Assembly (NCBI RefSeq): GCF_001455965.1
Contig: NZ_LKKO01000031.1
Location: forward strand, 1-64,000
Source of the DNA: Methylobacterium sp. GXS13
GTDB lineage: Bacteria > Pseudomonadota > Alphaproteobacteria > Rhizobiales > Beijerinckiaceae
DNA: 64,000 nt
Direction of reading: 5' to 3'
Under the pieces are notes generated by a model, which searched no databases, was not told the DNA's origin, and saw only the letters and a list, made by a program, of their open reading frames with translations. Each line of letters begins with the position of its first letter. The stretch's first letter is position 1. Of the stretch, positions 1 to 8,818 are shown in pieces. The position numbers were made by a program, and so were the translations under genes.

Positions 1-588
1 GGCCTTGGCGCGGGCTCGGGGCACGCCGCCCGGCCGGTGGGAAGCGAGGAAACGGGCGCGCAGCGTCCGGCCGAGACCCCGGGGCGCCAGGGTCGCCGTG
101 ACCGCCGGCGTCGCGACGCCCCTGCCCGCCCCCGCCGGCATCGCGACCCGGCACTCGGAGGGCGCCCAACGGCGCACGATGGCCAGCGCGGTATGCCGGT
201 TGTAGTCGCGAAAGTAGCGGCGCAGCAGGGTCGCGGCGGCGTCCGCCCCATCCGCCATGGTGGCGAAGGCCGTGTGGCCCTCCGCATCCGCCCCGATCTC
301 CCCCGACCAGCGGGCGGACTTGATGCACCATCCGTTGTTCAGCCGGACGCAGCGGGCGACGTAGGGCGGGTCCTCGGCGAGCCGGGCGGTCAGTGCCAGG
401 GCCCGGGGCAGCAGGTTGACGCCGGCCTGTTCGTGCCAGTTGGAGACCGACCGGGTGGCGGCATCGAAGCGCGGGGGGGCGGCCTCGGCCGGGGCGGCTG
501 CCACCGGCGGCGCGGCCAGGAGCGCGGCCGCGCGATCCTCGACGGACGGCATCAGGCCCGCCAGCAGGATGAGCGCGTTCAGCAGCAC
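1..588 (-). CDS. Partial hypothetical exported protein, C-terminus outside the window
   Basis: I do not recognise this family. The frame is open from a GTG at 588 to the window edge (196 codons); a stop lies nine codons upstream of the GTG, so the start is well bounded. Residues 2-12 (LLNALILLAGL) are hydrophobic and look like a signal peptide or membrane anchor, followed by an Ala/Pro-rich spacer to about residue 40. The ordered part has a cysteine pair (C80 and C88, CVRLNNGWC) and a basic aromatic stretch RRYFRDYNRHT near residues 123-133. The amino-acid composition is that of a real protein rather than an antisense shadow. It lies 46 bases downstream of hisN on the same strand and may be cotranscribed. 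Confidence 0.6.
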   Translation of the reverse strand, partial: MLLNALILLAGLMPSVEDRAAALLAAPPVAAAPAEAAPPRFDAATRSVSNWHEQAGVNLLPRALALTARLAEDPPYVARCVRLNNGWCIKSARWSGEIGADAEGHTAFATMADGADAAATLLRRYFRDYNRHTALAIVRRWAPSECRVAMPAGAGRGVATPAVTATLAPRGLGRTLRARFLASHRPGGVPRARAKA

Positions 589-634
589 GCGGGCGGGCCC
601 CCGTTGTCCCGGTCATGCGAAAGCCGGCAAAGCC

Positions 635-1423
635 TCACGGGTTCAGCACCTTCAGGGCTGCTTCGTGGAGGCGCGGGTCGCCCGCCGCCACGATGCGCCC
701 GCCGCCTGCGGCCGAGCCGCCGTCCCAGGCCGTGACCCGGCCGCCGGCGCCCTCGACGATCGGGATCAGCGCGACGATGTCGTAGGGCTTCAGGCCGGCC
801 TCGACCACGAGGTCGATCTGGCCGGCCGCGAGCATGCAATAGGCGTAGCAATCGGTGCCGTAGCGCGACATCCGCACCTGGCCTTCCAGGGCACGGAAGC
901 GCTCAGCCTCCTCTCCTGTCGCGAACAGGCGCGGATCGGTGGTGGCCAGAATCGCCTGGCCCAGATCGGCGCAGCGGCGGGTGCGCAGGGTGCGTTCGCC
1001 CGCCGGGCCGCGCAGGCGGGCGTTGCGTCCATCGCCGGTGAAGCGCTCGCCGAGATAGGGTTGGTGCATCAGCCCGCGCACCGGGACGCCGTTACGGGTC
1101 AGGCCGATCAGCGTGCCCCAGGTCGGCAGGCCCGCGATGAAGGCGCGCGTTCCGTCGATCGGGTCGAGCACCCAGACGCATTCGGCGTCGGTCCGCTCGG
1201 CGCCGAATTCCTCGCCCAGGATGCCGTGGCCGGGGAAGGTCTGGCCGATCATCGCCCGGAGCACCACTTCGGCGGCCCGGTCGGCCTCGGTGACCGGATC
1301 GAACGGAGCTCCGCCGCGCGCCTTGTCGTCGAGGCCGAACTGGGCGCGAAAGAACGGCAGGATCGCCTGGCCGGACGCGTCCGCGAGATCGTCCATGAAC
1401 CGCCCGAGTTCGACGACGCTCAT
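635..1423 (-). CDS. hisN: Histidinol-phosphatase, inositol monophosphatase family
   Basis: A 262-residue Mg-dependent phosphatase expected to convert histidinol phosphate to histidinol in histidine biosynthesis. The inositol-monophosphatase signatures are present in order: DPVTEADRAAE near residue 42, GEEFG near 70, WVLDPIDGTRAFIAG near 84-98 (the metal-binding DPIDGT core) and GLKPYDIVALIPIVEGAGG (C-terminal metal-binding Asp). The ATG at 1423 gives the usual start of the family (MSVVELGRFMDDLAD). Length is normal. The HisN subtype is inferred from overall similarity; a related sugar or inositol phosphatase cannot be excluded. It lies 110 bases downstream of the AI-2E-type permease on the same strand. 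Confidence 0.85.
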   Translation of the reverse strand: MSVVELGRFMDDLADASGQAILPFFRAQFGLDDKARGGAPFDPVTEADRAAEVVLRAMIGQTFPGHGILGEEFGAERTDAECVWVLDPIDGTRAFIAGLPTWGTLIGLTRNGVPVRGLMHQPYLGERFTGDGRNARLRGPAGERTLRTRRCADLGQAILATTDPRLFATGEEAERFRALEGQVRMSRYGTDCYAYCMLAAGQIDLVVEAGLKPYDIVALIPIVEGAGGRVTAWDGGSAAGGGRIVAAGDPRLHEAALKVLNP

Positions 1424-1533
1424 CGGCTCTGTCCCCTGATCTGCCTGCGACCCGTCCGGTGGTCCGGCCGCTGCGCGACGAAACCGGGGCGGCCCCCCGG
1501 CCGTCAAGCCCCCGGGGCTGGAGTCGTCGCGGT

Positions 1534-3555
1534 TCATGCCTCCGCCGGCTCCGGCGCACGGGCCGCCGCGCCAGCCTCCGGGGCGCCGGCGATGTCGGCC
1601 TGGACGGCGGCCAGCACCGCCTCGATGGCCTCGCGCAGGGACGCCACCTGCCCGGTGGCGTTCGTGGCGCCCGCCTGGGCGCGCCCCACCCGCTCCGACT
1701 GGCCGTTCTGGGCGAGCCACAGGCCGAGCAGGACCGGCACCCCCGGCATCCGCGCCTGCAGGCGCTCGACCAGACGGCGCAGGTGCGTCGGCTCGCCGTT
1801 CAGCGCCAGCGAGACCACGCAGGCCATCCGGGCCGGGCCGGGCTCGAACCGTCCGATCCGTGCCGAGGACGCCTCCGAGAACGGCACCGTGCGGATGCCG
1901 ATGCCGCGCTTCTCCAGGATCTGGGCCAGGATCGCGGCGGCGGCCTCGTCGAGGAAGCCGCGGCCCGAGATGCACAGCACCGCACCCTTGCGGGTCCAGG
2001 CCTCCGGCAGGGTCTCCGGCGCGGGGCCGATCGGCATCGGGCTGCAGGCGTTCTCGCCGCCCTCCCCCGCCGCCTCGGTGGCGGCATCGCTGCGCTCGGA
2101 CAGGTCGGCGATCAGCTCGCCCAGGGCGGTGCGCATCGCGCCCTTCTGCTGGGTGGTCAGAACCCCGCGCGCAGCGTCCCGGGCGGCGAGCTCCAGGCCC
2201 TTGAGCACGACCTCGTCGTAGTAGGACGACAGCGAGCATTGCTGCAGGATCAGCTCGGCATGGCCCAAAACCTCCTCGGAATCGCCGGCCAGGATGCGCT
2301 GGTAGAAATTCTGCACCGGGGTGAGCGCCGGCCGGTCGCCGAACAGCACGTCGAGGAATTCCAGGTGCTCGACATGCCGTCCCAGCACCACCAGGCAGAC
2401 GGTCAGCGGCGTCGACAGGAGCAGGCCCACGGGCCCCCACAGCCAGGTCCAGAACAGGGCCGAGACCAGCACCGCGAGCGGCGAGAGCCCCGTGGACTGG
2501 CCGTAGACGATCGGCTCGAACACCTGTCCCGTCAGCGGTTCCAGGATGAGGAACAGGATCGTCACCGCGATCATCATGTTCCAGCCGGGATCGACCGCGG
2601 CGGCCAGCGTGATCGGCAGGATCGCCGACAGGAACGCCCCGATATACGGCACGAACCGCATCAGGGCCGAGAAGATCGCCCAGAGTATCGGGTTCGGCAC
2701 GCCGATGACGTAGAGCCCGATCCCGATCACGACCCCGAAGGCGGTGTTGAGGGCGAGCTGCACGACGAAGTAGCGGCTGAGACGCCCGGCGGCGTCGTCG
2801 ATCGCCCCGGTGGTCCGGTGCAGGTCGCTCGAGCCCGCAAGCCGGATCATGCGGTCGCGCAGGTCCTCGCGCTGCATCAGCACGAACAGCAGCACCACGA
2901 AGACGATACCCACCGTGGCCAGCGGCTGCAGCACCGGCGACAGCAGCGTGCCCAGCATTTCCAGCGGTCCCGGCGGGATCGACGCCACCTCGACCAGGAC
3001 GGGTTTCTGGCCCGGCTTGGCCTCGTCCAGCCCGGGGGCAGGCTCGGTTGGCTGCGGTGCGGCTTTGGGCGTCTCTTTGGCCGGCTCCTTCGCCTGGTCC
3101 TGGCCACCGGTATGGAGCGCCCGGCCGATATTGGCGACGTAATCGGTGATGTGGCCCACCGGCGAGGCGCGCAAGCCCTCGATCTTGCGCTCGATGGTGG
3201 TGCGGTAGCGCGGGATGTCGCCCACAAGATCGGCCGCCTGGATGCCGATCAGGGTCCCCAGGGCCCCCACGATTCCGAGCGTCAGCAGGACGCTCACGCC
3301 GACCGCCACCAGCCGCGGCAGGCGCAGGCGCCGCAGGCGGCTCACCAGCGGCGTCAGCACGAAGGACAGAAGCAGCGCGATCGCGATCGGGATGAAGATC
3401 TCGCGGCCGAAATACAGGATCGCCACGATGGTGGCCCCGATCAGGATCGGCGACGCCATCGCGGCCCGCGGGGTCTCGGCCGCGGCGACCCGGGTCGGGC
3501 GCGGCGCAATCAGCGCGCGCTCAGGCTGCGCCCCGACCGGGGTTCTCGTACCCAT
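1534..3555 (-). CDS. AI-2E family permease with C-terminal soluble domain
   Basis: A 673-residue inner-membrane protein of the AI-2E (PerM/TqsA) family, whose substrates are mostly unknown. Hydrophobic segments cover roughly residues 32-110 and 215-375, with family motifs such as FVLTPLVSRLRRL near the N-terminus and LIRHF-like helices further on. A Lys/Pro/Glu-rich soluble loop lies at about residues 165-200. The last 250 residues are soluble and look Rossmann-like (AVLCISGRGFLDEAAAAILA; then GVPVLLGLWL), reminiscent of B12-binding-type folds; most AI-2E proteins end at 350-400 residues. ATG 3555 was chosen; a GTG at 3582 in the same frame is an alternative start. Confidence 0.8.
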   Translation of the reverse strand: MGTRTPVGAQPERALIAPRPTRVAAAETPRAAMASPILIGATIVAILYFGREIFIPIAIALLLSFVLTPLVSRLRRLRLPRLVAVGVSVLLTLGIVGALGTLIGIQAADLVGDIPRYRTTIERKIEGLRASPVGHITDYVANIGRALHTGGQDQAKEPAKETPKAAPQPTEPAPGLDEAKPGQKPVLVEVASIPPGPLEMLGTLLSPVLQPLATVGIVFVVLLFVLMQREDLRDRMIRLAGSSDLHRTTGAIDDAAGRLSRYFVVQLALNTAFGVVIGIGLYVIGVPNPILWAIFSALMRFVPYIGAFLSAILPITLAAAVDPGWNMMIAVTILFLILEPLTGQVFEPIVYGQSTGLSPLAVLVSALFWTWLWGPVGLLLSTPLTVCLVVLGRHVEHLEFLDVLFGDRPALTPVQNFYQRILAGDSEEVLGHAELILQQCSLSSYYDEVVLKGLELAARDAARGVLTTQQKGAMRTALGELIADLSERSDAATEAAGEGGENACSPMPIGPAPETLPEAWTRKGAVLCISGRGFLDEAAAAILAQILEKRGIGIRTVPFSEASSARIGRFEPGPARMACVVSLALNGEPTHLRRLVERLQARMPGVPVLLGLWLAQNGQSERVGRAQAGATNATGQVASLREAIEAVLAAVQADIAGAPEAGAAARAPEPAEA

Positions 3556-3692
3556 GCTGCGAGTCCACACCCCGAACGCCACATGCGGGCGCCCGCCGGG
3601 GGTCGCGGGGCCTCGCGGCAGAGGAACGGCACGGGGCCGGAAAACGATCCCGCTGGCCTCGCGTATCCGTTATCGAGGCGCCGACGCCCCGA

Positions 3693-5144
3693 TCACGCCC
3701 CCTGCACCCCGGCCCGGGCCACCGCGCCGACATCCTTCAGCTCGGGGAGCGACCAGCACATCTGCATCACCTGCTTGGCCTGGGCCTCCGGCAGCACCCC
3801 GGCGGCGAGATCGGTGAACTTCGCCTCCAGCTGCGCGTCGGACATCGGCGTCTCGACGCTGCCGATCGCGTGCTCGATCCGACGGTGGAAGGTCCGACCG
3901 TCGTTCAGGGTCACGGTCATGTCGACCTGCGCGGCGTCGATGCCGGGGGTGATCACCGGCACGACCTTCTGGCGCAGGGCGACGACGCGCGGGTCGTTCA
4001 CCGCCCGGTCGCTGAACTGCTTCTCGCCGCCCGCACCCTCCACGAGGGCGACCGCGGCCGCATGGTAGATGCTGAACTTGCCCTCCAGGCCGGTCTTCGG
4101 CGCGGTCTTGCCGGTGAGCTCCAGAACCAGCGGGTGGACCTTGAGATCGACCCGGGCGATGTCCTCCGGCCGGACATGGTCCTGGTCGCGGATCTGGACG
4201 CCCGCATCGATCGTCGGGTGCATGACGATCCCGCAGGCGAACGGCTTGTAGGTGTTGAGCAGGGCCTCGTAGCGGGTGCCCAGCCCGTCGGTGATCTCGG
4301 ACCAGTCCTGCTTGGTCGAGATCGTGTTGGCCCAGCCGCGCTTGGCCTCGATCATGCCCTCCGACGAGGTGAAGCCCTTGGCCGCCAGGATCGCCGCGAA
4401 CAACCCGTTCGAGGCCGCCCGGCCCGGGTTGAAGCTCTTGTTCATCGAGCCGAACGATTCGCGCAGGCCCACCGGCTGCGATGCGGCGAGGCCCAGCGCG
4501 TAGACCATCTGCTGCTCGGTCAGGCCCATCAGCTTGCCGGCTGCCGCCGCGGCGCCGAACGGCCCGCAGGTGCCGGTGATGTGCCAGCCGGCGTCGTAGT
4601 GGTTCGGATAGACTGCGTTGCCGATCCGGCACTCGGTCTCGATCCCGACCACCAGCGCGTCGAGGAAGTCCTTGCCCGAGACCGGCTTCATCTGGGCGTA
4701 GGCCAGGATCGCCGACGCGACCGGGCCGGCCGGGTGGATGATCGTCTTGAGGTGGGTGTCGTCGAAATCGAAGATGTGGCTCGCCACGCCGCTGAGGAAG
4801 GCGGCGTTCATGATGTCGAACCGCTCCGCCCGGCCGAACAGGCCGGCCTGCGGTGGTCCCGAGAACGGCTGCAGCGCCGCGACCGCCACGTCCACGGTCT
4901 CGTGGTGGGAGCCGCCGATCGCCACGCCGACCCAGTTGAGGAAACTGCGCACGCCCTCGCGGCGGACGGTCTCCGGCAGGGTGTCGTAGGACGAGGCCAG
5001 GATCCACTGCGCCAAGATCTTCGTGACGGGCGGCGGCGCCTTGGCGGCCGGCTTCACGGATTCGGCGGCCTGTGCGCCGTCCAGGGCCGGGGCCGCCAGG
5101 GCGAGGGCTGCGGCGCCGATGAGCGAGCGGCGATTCATAGTCAT
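3693..5144 (-). CDS. MmgE/PrpD family protein with Tat signal
   Basis: A 483-residue member of the 2-methylcitrate dehydratase (MmgE/PrpD) superfamily. Recognisable segments are FLNWVGVAIGGSHHETVD, the IFDFDDTH motif, HPAGPVASAILAYAQMK, AGWHITGTCGPFGAAAAA and CGIVMHPTIDAGVQIRD. It begins with a twin-arginine-type leader (MNRRSLIGAAALALAAPAL, ending near AQA), which is unusual because characterised PrpD and IDS-epimerase relatives are cytoplasmic. The start at 5144 follows GGGAGAACGCC; the frame extends upstream to 5198, but the leader and SD favour 5144. The substrate is unknown. It stands alone, 355 bases from pncB, a gap that holds a dispersed repeat. Confidence 0.85.
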   Translation of the reverse strand: MTMNRRSLIGAAALALAAPALDGAQAAESVKPAAKAPPPVTKILAQWILASSYDTLPETVRREGVRSFLNWVGVAIGGSHHETVDVAVAALQPFSGPPQAGLFGRAERFDIMNAAFLSGVASHIFDFDDTHLKTIIHPAGPVASAILAYAQMKPVSGKDFLDALVVGIETECRIGNAVYPNHYDAGWHITGTCGPFGAAAAAGKLMGLTEQQMVYALGLAASQPVGLRESFGSMNKSFNPGRAASNGLFAAILAAKGFTSSEGMIEAKRGWANTISTKQDWSEITDGLGTRYEALLNTYKPFACGIVMHPTIDAGVQIRDQDHVRPEDIARVDLKVHPLVLELTGKTAPKTGLEGKFSIYHAAAVALVEGAGGEKQFSDRAVNDPRVVALRQKVVPVITPGIDAAQVDMTVTLNDGRTFHRRIEHAIGSVETPMSDAQLEAKFTDLAAGVLPEAQAKQVMQMCWSLPELKDVGAVARAGVQGA

Positions 5145-5302
5145 GGCGTTCTCCCGTCGAGCCGGCCGCACGCGGCGGGCTCTGTTGGTCGACACCATAC
5201 TGAATAAGGCGCGGGTCCGTCAGCAGGTGTGTTGACAGGCCCACGCAGATGAAGCCCGCTCGCTTGGAAGCTCCACGGCAGACCGTCTCCGCGCGCGCAC
5301 CA

Positions 5303-5462
5303 CCCTTTCCCGGACACCTGGAACGTCAGTGGAAGGTGATCCGGGACCCCGCGGAAGAAGCACCGCGCAGCGGCACCTTTCGAGCTAACGCGGACACTAA
5401 GCGTCGTCTTGCGCTGGGTCCCGGGTCGCATTCCGCTGGCGCTGCATGCGCCCGGGAAAGGG
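5303..5462. repeat. Dispersed double-hairpin element, copy A
   Basis: About 160 bases in the 355-base gap between the PrpD-like gene and pncB. It is bounded by CCCTTTCCC and its complement GGGAAAGGG and contains two hairpins. The first (5308-5346) pairs TCCCGGA with TCCGGGA and CACCT with AGGTG. The second (about 5417-5459) pairs TCCCGGG with CCCGGGA and CGCAT with ATGCG. About 45 bases of the second arm are identical, in reverse complement, to the first arm of the copy at 16283-16442. The rest of this gap shows no gene. Confidence 0.85.
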
Positions 5463-5499
5463 CTGCGTTTCCGAATGCCGGCGGCGCAGTAGTCGCGCC

Positions 5500-6792
5500 T
5501 CACACCAGCACCGGCAACGCCTCCTGCTCGCCCACGCCAAAAACCCGGCGGTAGCGGGCGATCGCGTCGGCCGGTCCCTGGGCCTTGGTCGGGTTGTCGG
5601 AGAGCTTGACGGTGGGACGGCCGTTCGCTGCCATGACCTTGCAGACCACCGAGACCGGATCGAGCTTGCCGTCGGGCAGGAGACCGCGGAAGTCGTTGGT
5701 GAGCAGGGTGCCCCATCCGTAGCCGATGCGCATGCGTCCGTGGAAATGGGCGTGAATGTGCTCGATGGCGTCGATATCGAGCCCGTCGGAGAAGATCGCG
5801 AGCTTGTCCCGGGGATCGTAGCCGCGCTCCCGCCAGAAGCGGATCACCTCCTCGCCGCCCGCGATCGGATCCTTTGAATCGATGCGGATGCCGGTCCAGT
5901 CGCTCACCCAGTCCGGGGCGTTGGCCAGGAAGCCGGTGGTGCCGTAGGTGTCGGGCAGGATGACCCGCAGGTTGCCGTCGTAATCCTCCTGCCAGTCGGC
6001 GAGCACCGCGTAGGGCGCGGCGGCGAGTGCCGCGTCGTCCTCGGCCAGCGCCGCGTAGACCATAGGCAATTCGTGGGCGTTGGTGCCCACCGGCTCGACC
6101 TCCTGCCGGGCGGCGATCAGGCAGTTCGAGGTGCCGAGGAACGCGCCGCCCAGCCCCTCGGCCATGGCCTGCACGCACCAATCCTGCCAGAGGAAGCCGT
6201 GGCGTCGGCGCGTGCCGAAATCCGCCACCGACAGGTCGGGCAGCTTCTGCAGCCGCTGGATCTTCTCCCAGACCCGGGTCATCGCCCGTGCGTAGAGCAC
6301 CTGCAGGTCGAGCTTGCCGAGACCCTTCAGCACCGCGCGCGCCCGCAGTTCATTGAGGATCGCCAGGGCCGGGACCTCCCACATGGTGGTCTCGATCCAC
6401 GGGCCGTGGAAGGTCAGCTCGTACTGGCCGTCATGGACCGCGAGCTCGTAGTCGGGCAGCTGGAAGCCTTCGAACCACGCCACGAATTCCGGGCCGAGGA
6501 TCCGGCCCTGACCGCGGAACACGTTACCGCGCAGCCACGTCACCTCACCCTTGCTGAGCCGCAGGCTGCGGGCATGGTCGAGCTGCTCGCGCAGCAGCCC
6601 GGCATCGACCTCGTCTGCGATGCGGATGCGCTTCGTGCGGTTGGTGATGCCGAAGGTGGTGTCGATCTGCGGATGCCGGCGCAGGATCGTCTGTGCCATC
6701 AGCAGCTTGTAGAAATCCGTGTCGAGCAGCGACCGTACGACCGGGTCGATGCGGAAGCTGTGATCGTGGACCCGTTTCGCCAGATCAATCAT
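5500..6792 (-). CDS. pncB: Nicotinate phosphoribosyltransferase
   Basis: A 430-residue enzyme that condenses nicotinate with PRPP to nicotinate mononucleotide, the first step of NAD salvage by the Preiss-Handler route. Diagnostic segments are SLLDTDFYKLLMAQTI near the N-terminus, FGITNRTKRIRIADEV, VADFGTRRRHGF (the region of the phosphorylated His), FLGTSNCLIA, and GGEEVIRFWRERGYDPRDK with IFSDGLDID near the C-terminus. The length matches the bacterial family (about 400-435). ATG 6792 gives the typical MIDLAKRVHDHSF opening; an in-frame upstream start at 6819 is less likely. It is 127 bases downstream of the FMN-binding protein gene on the same strand, with no clear terminator between. Confidence 0.95.
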   Translation of the reverse strand: MIDLAKRVHDHSFRIDPVVRSLLDTDFYKLLMAQTILRRHPQIDTTFGITNRTKRIRIADEVDAGLLREQLDHARSLRLSKGEVTWLRGNVFRGQGRILGPEFVAWFEGFQLPDYELAVHDGQYELTFHGPWIETTMWEVPALAILNELRARAVLKGLGKLDLQVLYARAMTRVWEKIQRLQKLPDLSVADFGTRRRHGFLWQDWCVQAMAEGLGGAFLGTSNCLIAARQEVEPVGTNAHELPMVYAALAEDDAALAAAPYAVLADWQEDYDGNLRVILPDTYGTTGFLANAPDWVSDWTGIRIDSKDPIAGGEEVIRFWRERGYDPRDKLAIFSDGLDIDAIEHIHAHFHGRMRIGYGWGTLLTNDFRGLLPDGKLDPVSVVCKVMAANGRPTVKLSDNPTKAQGPADAIARYRRVFGVGEQEALPVLV

Positions 6793-6919
6793 GCTTTTCG
6801 GACTCGTCCCGCGTCTCACGGCGCAGAGCGCATGCCGGGCGCGGGCGCGTCAATACGAAGGGCGACACGTCCCTACGACGCGCCGCCCCCGTTACCCACG
6901 TCGCCAAGTCACAAAAAAC

Positions 6920-7423
6920 TCAGGCGAGATCGACCTTCTTGGTCTCGGTCTTGGGGCTCTCGCCGGTGAGCGTCGCCTTCACGTAGCCGTAGAGATGCAG
7001 CATCTTGCTGTTGGGGCTGTCCCAGTATTCGCCCTTCTCCGGGTGGACACGGATCAAGGCGACCTCGGGGTCGTCCTTGCCGTTGGGGAACCAGGTCTTC
7101 AGGCTCTCATTCCACTTCTCGTCGATCTTGGCCTGCTCGCGCACGATCTCGGCCTTGCCGGCCACCGAGACGTAGGTCTGGCTCGACGGGTCGGAATAAG
7201 CCAGGTTCACCTGGTTGTCCTTGCTGATCTCCGCGGTCTTGGGCGAGTGCAGCTTGGTGAAGAACCACAGATCGCCGTTCTCATCAGCGTCGTTGTTCCA
7301 CATCGGGCGGCTGTTGAGCGTACCCTCGGCATCGACAGTGGTCATCATCGCGATCTTCACGTCTTTGACCAGCTCGAACAGCTTCTTCGCGCCCTCGTGG
7401 TCGCGGTGATTGCCCTGATGCAT
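6920..7423 (-). CDS. Pyridoxamine 5'-phosphate oxidase-like FMN-binding protein
   Basis: A 167-residue protein of the split-barrel, general-stress-protein-26 type. It opens MHQGNHRDHEGAKKLFELV, followed by the beta-barrel pattern IAMMTTVDAEGTLNSRPM, DLWFFTKLHSPKTAEI, VNLAYSDPSSQTYVSVAGKA and a C-terminal ARC-like WDSPNSKMLHLYGYVKA. Family members bind flavin or act as stress proteins; the substrate is not known. The start at 7423 is set by AGGAGACTTTACCCG just upstream; the frame itself extends to 7549. It is divergent from mrp across a 239-base region. Confidence 0.85.
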   Translation of the reverse strand: MHQGNHRDHEGAKKLFELVKDVKIAMMTTVDAEGTLNSRPMWNNDADENGDLWFFTKLHSPKTAEISKDNQVNLAYSDPSSQTYVSVAGKAEIVREQAKIDEKWNESLKTWFPNGKDDPEVALIRVHPEKGEYWDSPNSKMLHLYGYVKATLTGESPKTETKKVDLA

Positions 7424-7662
7424 CGGGTAAAGTCTCCTGGAAGTGGTCTGCGGGGGGCGTACCTGCGCGGTGCGCCGATCCCTAAAGAGTCTCGACACAA
7501 CGGGCGAGGGCGGCGTTGGTTCAGGCCCGATACGGACTCCCGTCGGCAAGGCTGGCGTTTGCCGCCCGCAGGGCTACAAGGGACCAAATTCCGGGTCTGC
7601 GACGGCTGGCGAATACGGCCGGATACGCCCGTCCCGAGTCGTCCCATCAGGAGTCGAGAATC

Positions 7663-8811
7663 GTGGCCATCACTCGCGACGACGTGCTGCGTGCGCTTCA
7701 ATCCGTCACCGTCTACGCCGCCGGCACCACCCTGCCCGGCTCCGGACGGTTGTCCCAGGTCGTGGTCGATCCCAGCAACCGGGTGATGTTCTCGATCCTG
7801 GTCGATCCGAGCGAGGCGGAGCGGTTCGAGCCGGTGCGGCGGGAGGCGGAGGGGCGTGTCCTGCAGATGCCGGGCGTCTCCGGTGTGTTCGCGAGCCTGA
7901 CCTCGGAGCGGGGTCCGGGCATGCCGGCCCAGAGCGACGCCGCCCCCCGCCCGGTAACGCCGCCGCCGGTCGCCCCGCCGCGGCCCGGCGCGCCGCCGAA
8001 CCAGGGGCCGCAGATCGCCGGCGTGCGCCACATCGTGGCGGTCGCCTCCGGCAAGGGCGGTGTCGGCAAGTCCACCACGGCCTGCAACCTTGCGCTGGCC
8101 TTGCAGGCCCAGGGGCTGAAGGTCGGCCTGCTCGACGCCGACATCTACGGGCCGTCGGTGCCGAAGCTGTTCGGCCTGTCGGGCAAGCCGACCGTGGTCG
8201 ACAACAAGGCCATGGAGCCGATGGTCGGCTACGGGTTGAAGGTCATGTCGATCGGCTTCCTGATCGAGCCCGAGACGGCGATGATCTGGCGCGGCCCGAT
8301 GGTGCAATCGGCGATCACCCAGATGCTGCGTGACGTGATCTGGGGCGAGCTCGACGTGCTCATCGTCGACATGCCGCCCGGCACCGGCGACGCCCAGCTC
8401 ACCATGGCCCAGGCCACCCCGCTCTCCGGTGCCGTCATCGTCTCGACGCCCCAGGACCTCGCGCTGATCGACGCCCGCCGGGGCGTGACCATGTTCAAGA
8501 AGGTCGCGGTCCCGATCCTCGGGGTGATCGAGAACATGGCGACCTTCGTCTGCCCGAATTGCGGCCACGCCTCCCACATCTTCGGGCATGGCGGCGCCCG
8601 CATCGAGGCCCAGCGCCTGGGCGTGCCGTTCCTCGGCGAGGTGCCCCTCGACATGACCATCCGGGAGACCTCGGATTCCGGCCGGCCCGTCGTGGCGACC
8701 GAGCCCGACGGCCCGCATGCCAAGGTCTATCGCGACATCGCCGCCAAGCTCTGGGCGAACCTGTCCGGGGCCCCGGCGGGGCGGACGGCGCCCAGGATCG
8801 TCATCGAGTGA
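7663..8811 (+). CDS. mrp: Mrp/NBP35-type Fe-S cluster carrier ATPase
   Basis: A 382-residue P-loop ATPase that holds and transfers Fe-S clusters to apoproteins in the cytoplasm (ApbC/Mrp family). It has an N-terminal MIP18/DUF59 domain (residues 1-90), a Pro-rich linker (about 90-120), the deviant Walker A VASGKGGVGKST (about 127-138), DADIYGPSVPKL, the Mrp signature DVLIVDMPPGTGDAQL, and a CPNC motif that binds the bridging cluster at the dimer interface. The start is the GTG at 7663, eight bases after AGGAG, which restores the domain boundary; the frame upstream of it is not protein-like. mobA follows at once. Confidence 0.95.
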   Translation: MAITRDDVLRALQSVTVYAAGTTLPGSGRLSQVVVDPSNRVMFSILVDPSEAERFEPVRREAEGRVLQMPGVSGVFASLTSERGPGMPAQSDAAPRPVTPPPVAPPRPGAPPNQGPQIAGVRHIVAVASGKGGVGKSTTACNLALALQAQGLKVGLLDADIYGPSVPKLFGLSGKPTVVDNKAMEPMVGYGLKVMSIGFLIEPETAMIWRGPMVQSAITQMLRDVIWGELDVLIVDMPPGTGDAQLTMAQATPLSGAVIVSTPQDLALIDARRGVTMFKKVAVPILGVIENMATFVCPNCGHASHIFGHGGARIEAQRLGVPFLGEVPLDMTIRETSDSGRPVVATEPDGPHAKVYRDIAAKLWANLSGAPAGRTAPRIVIE

Positions 8812-8818
8812 TGCTTTC

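Noticed and set aside
1459..4068. 869-codon plus-strand open frame
   Set aside because: It covers the antisense of the AI-2E permease and part of the PrpD-like gene; it is rich in Arg, Gln and His without domains.
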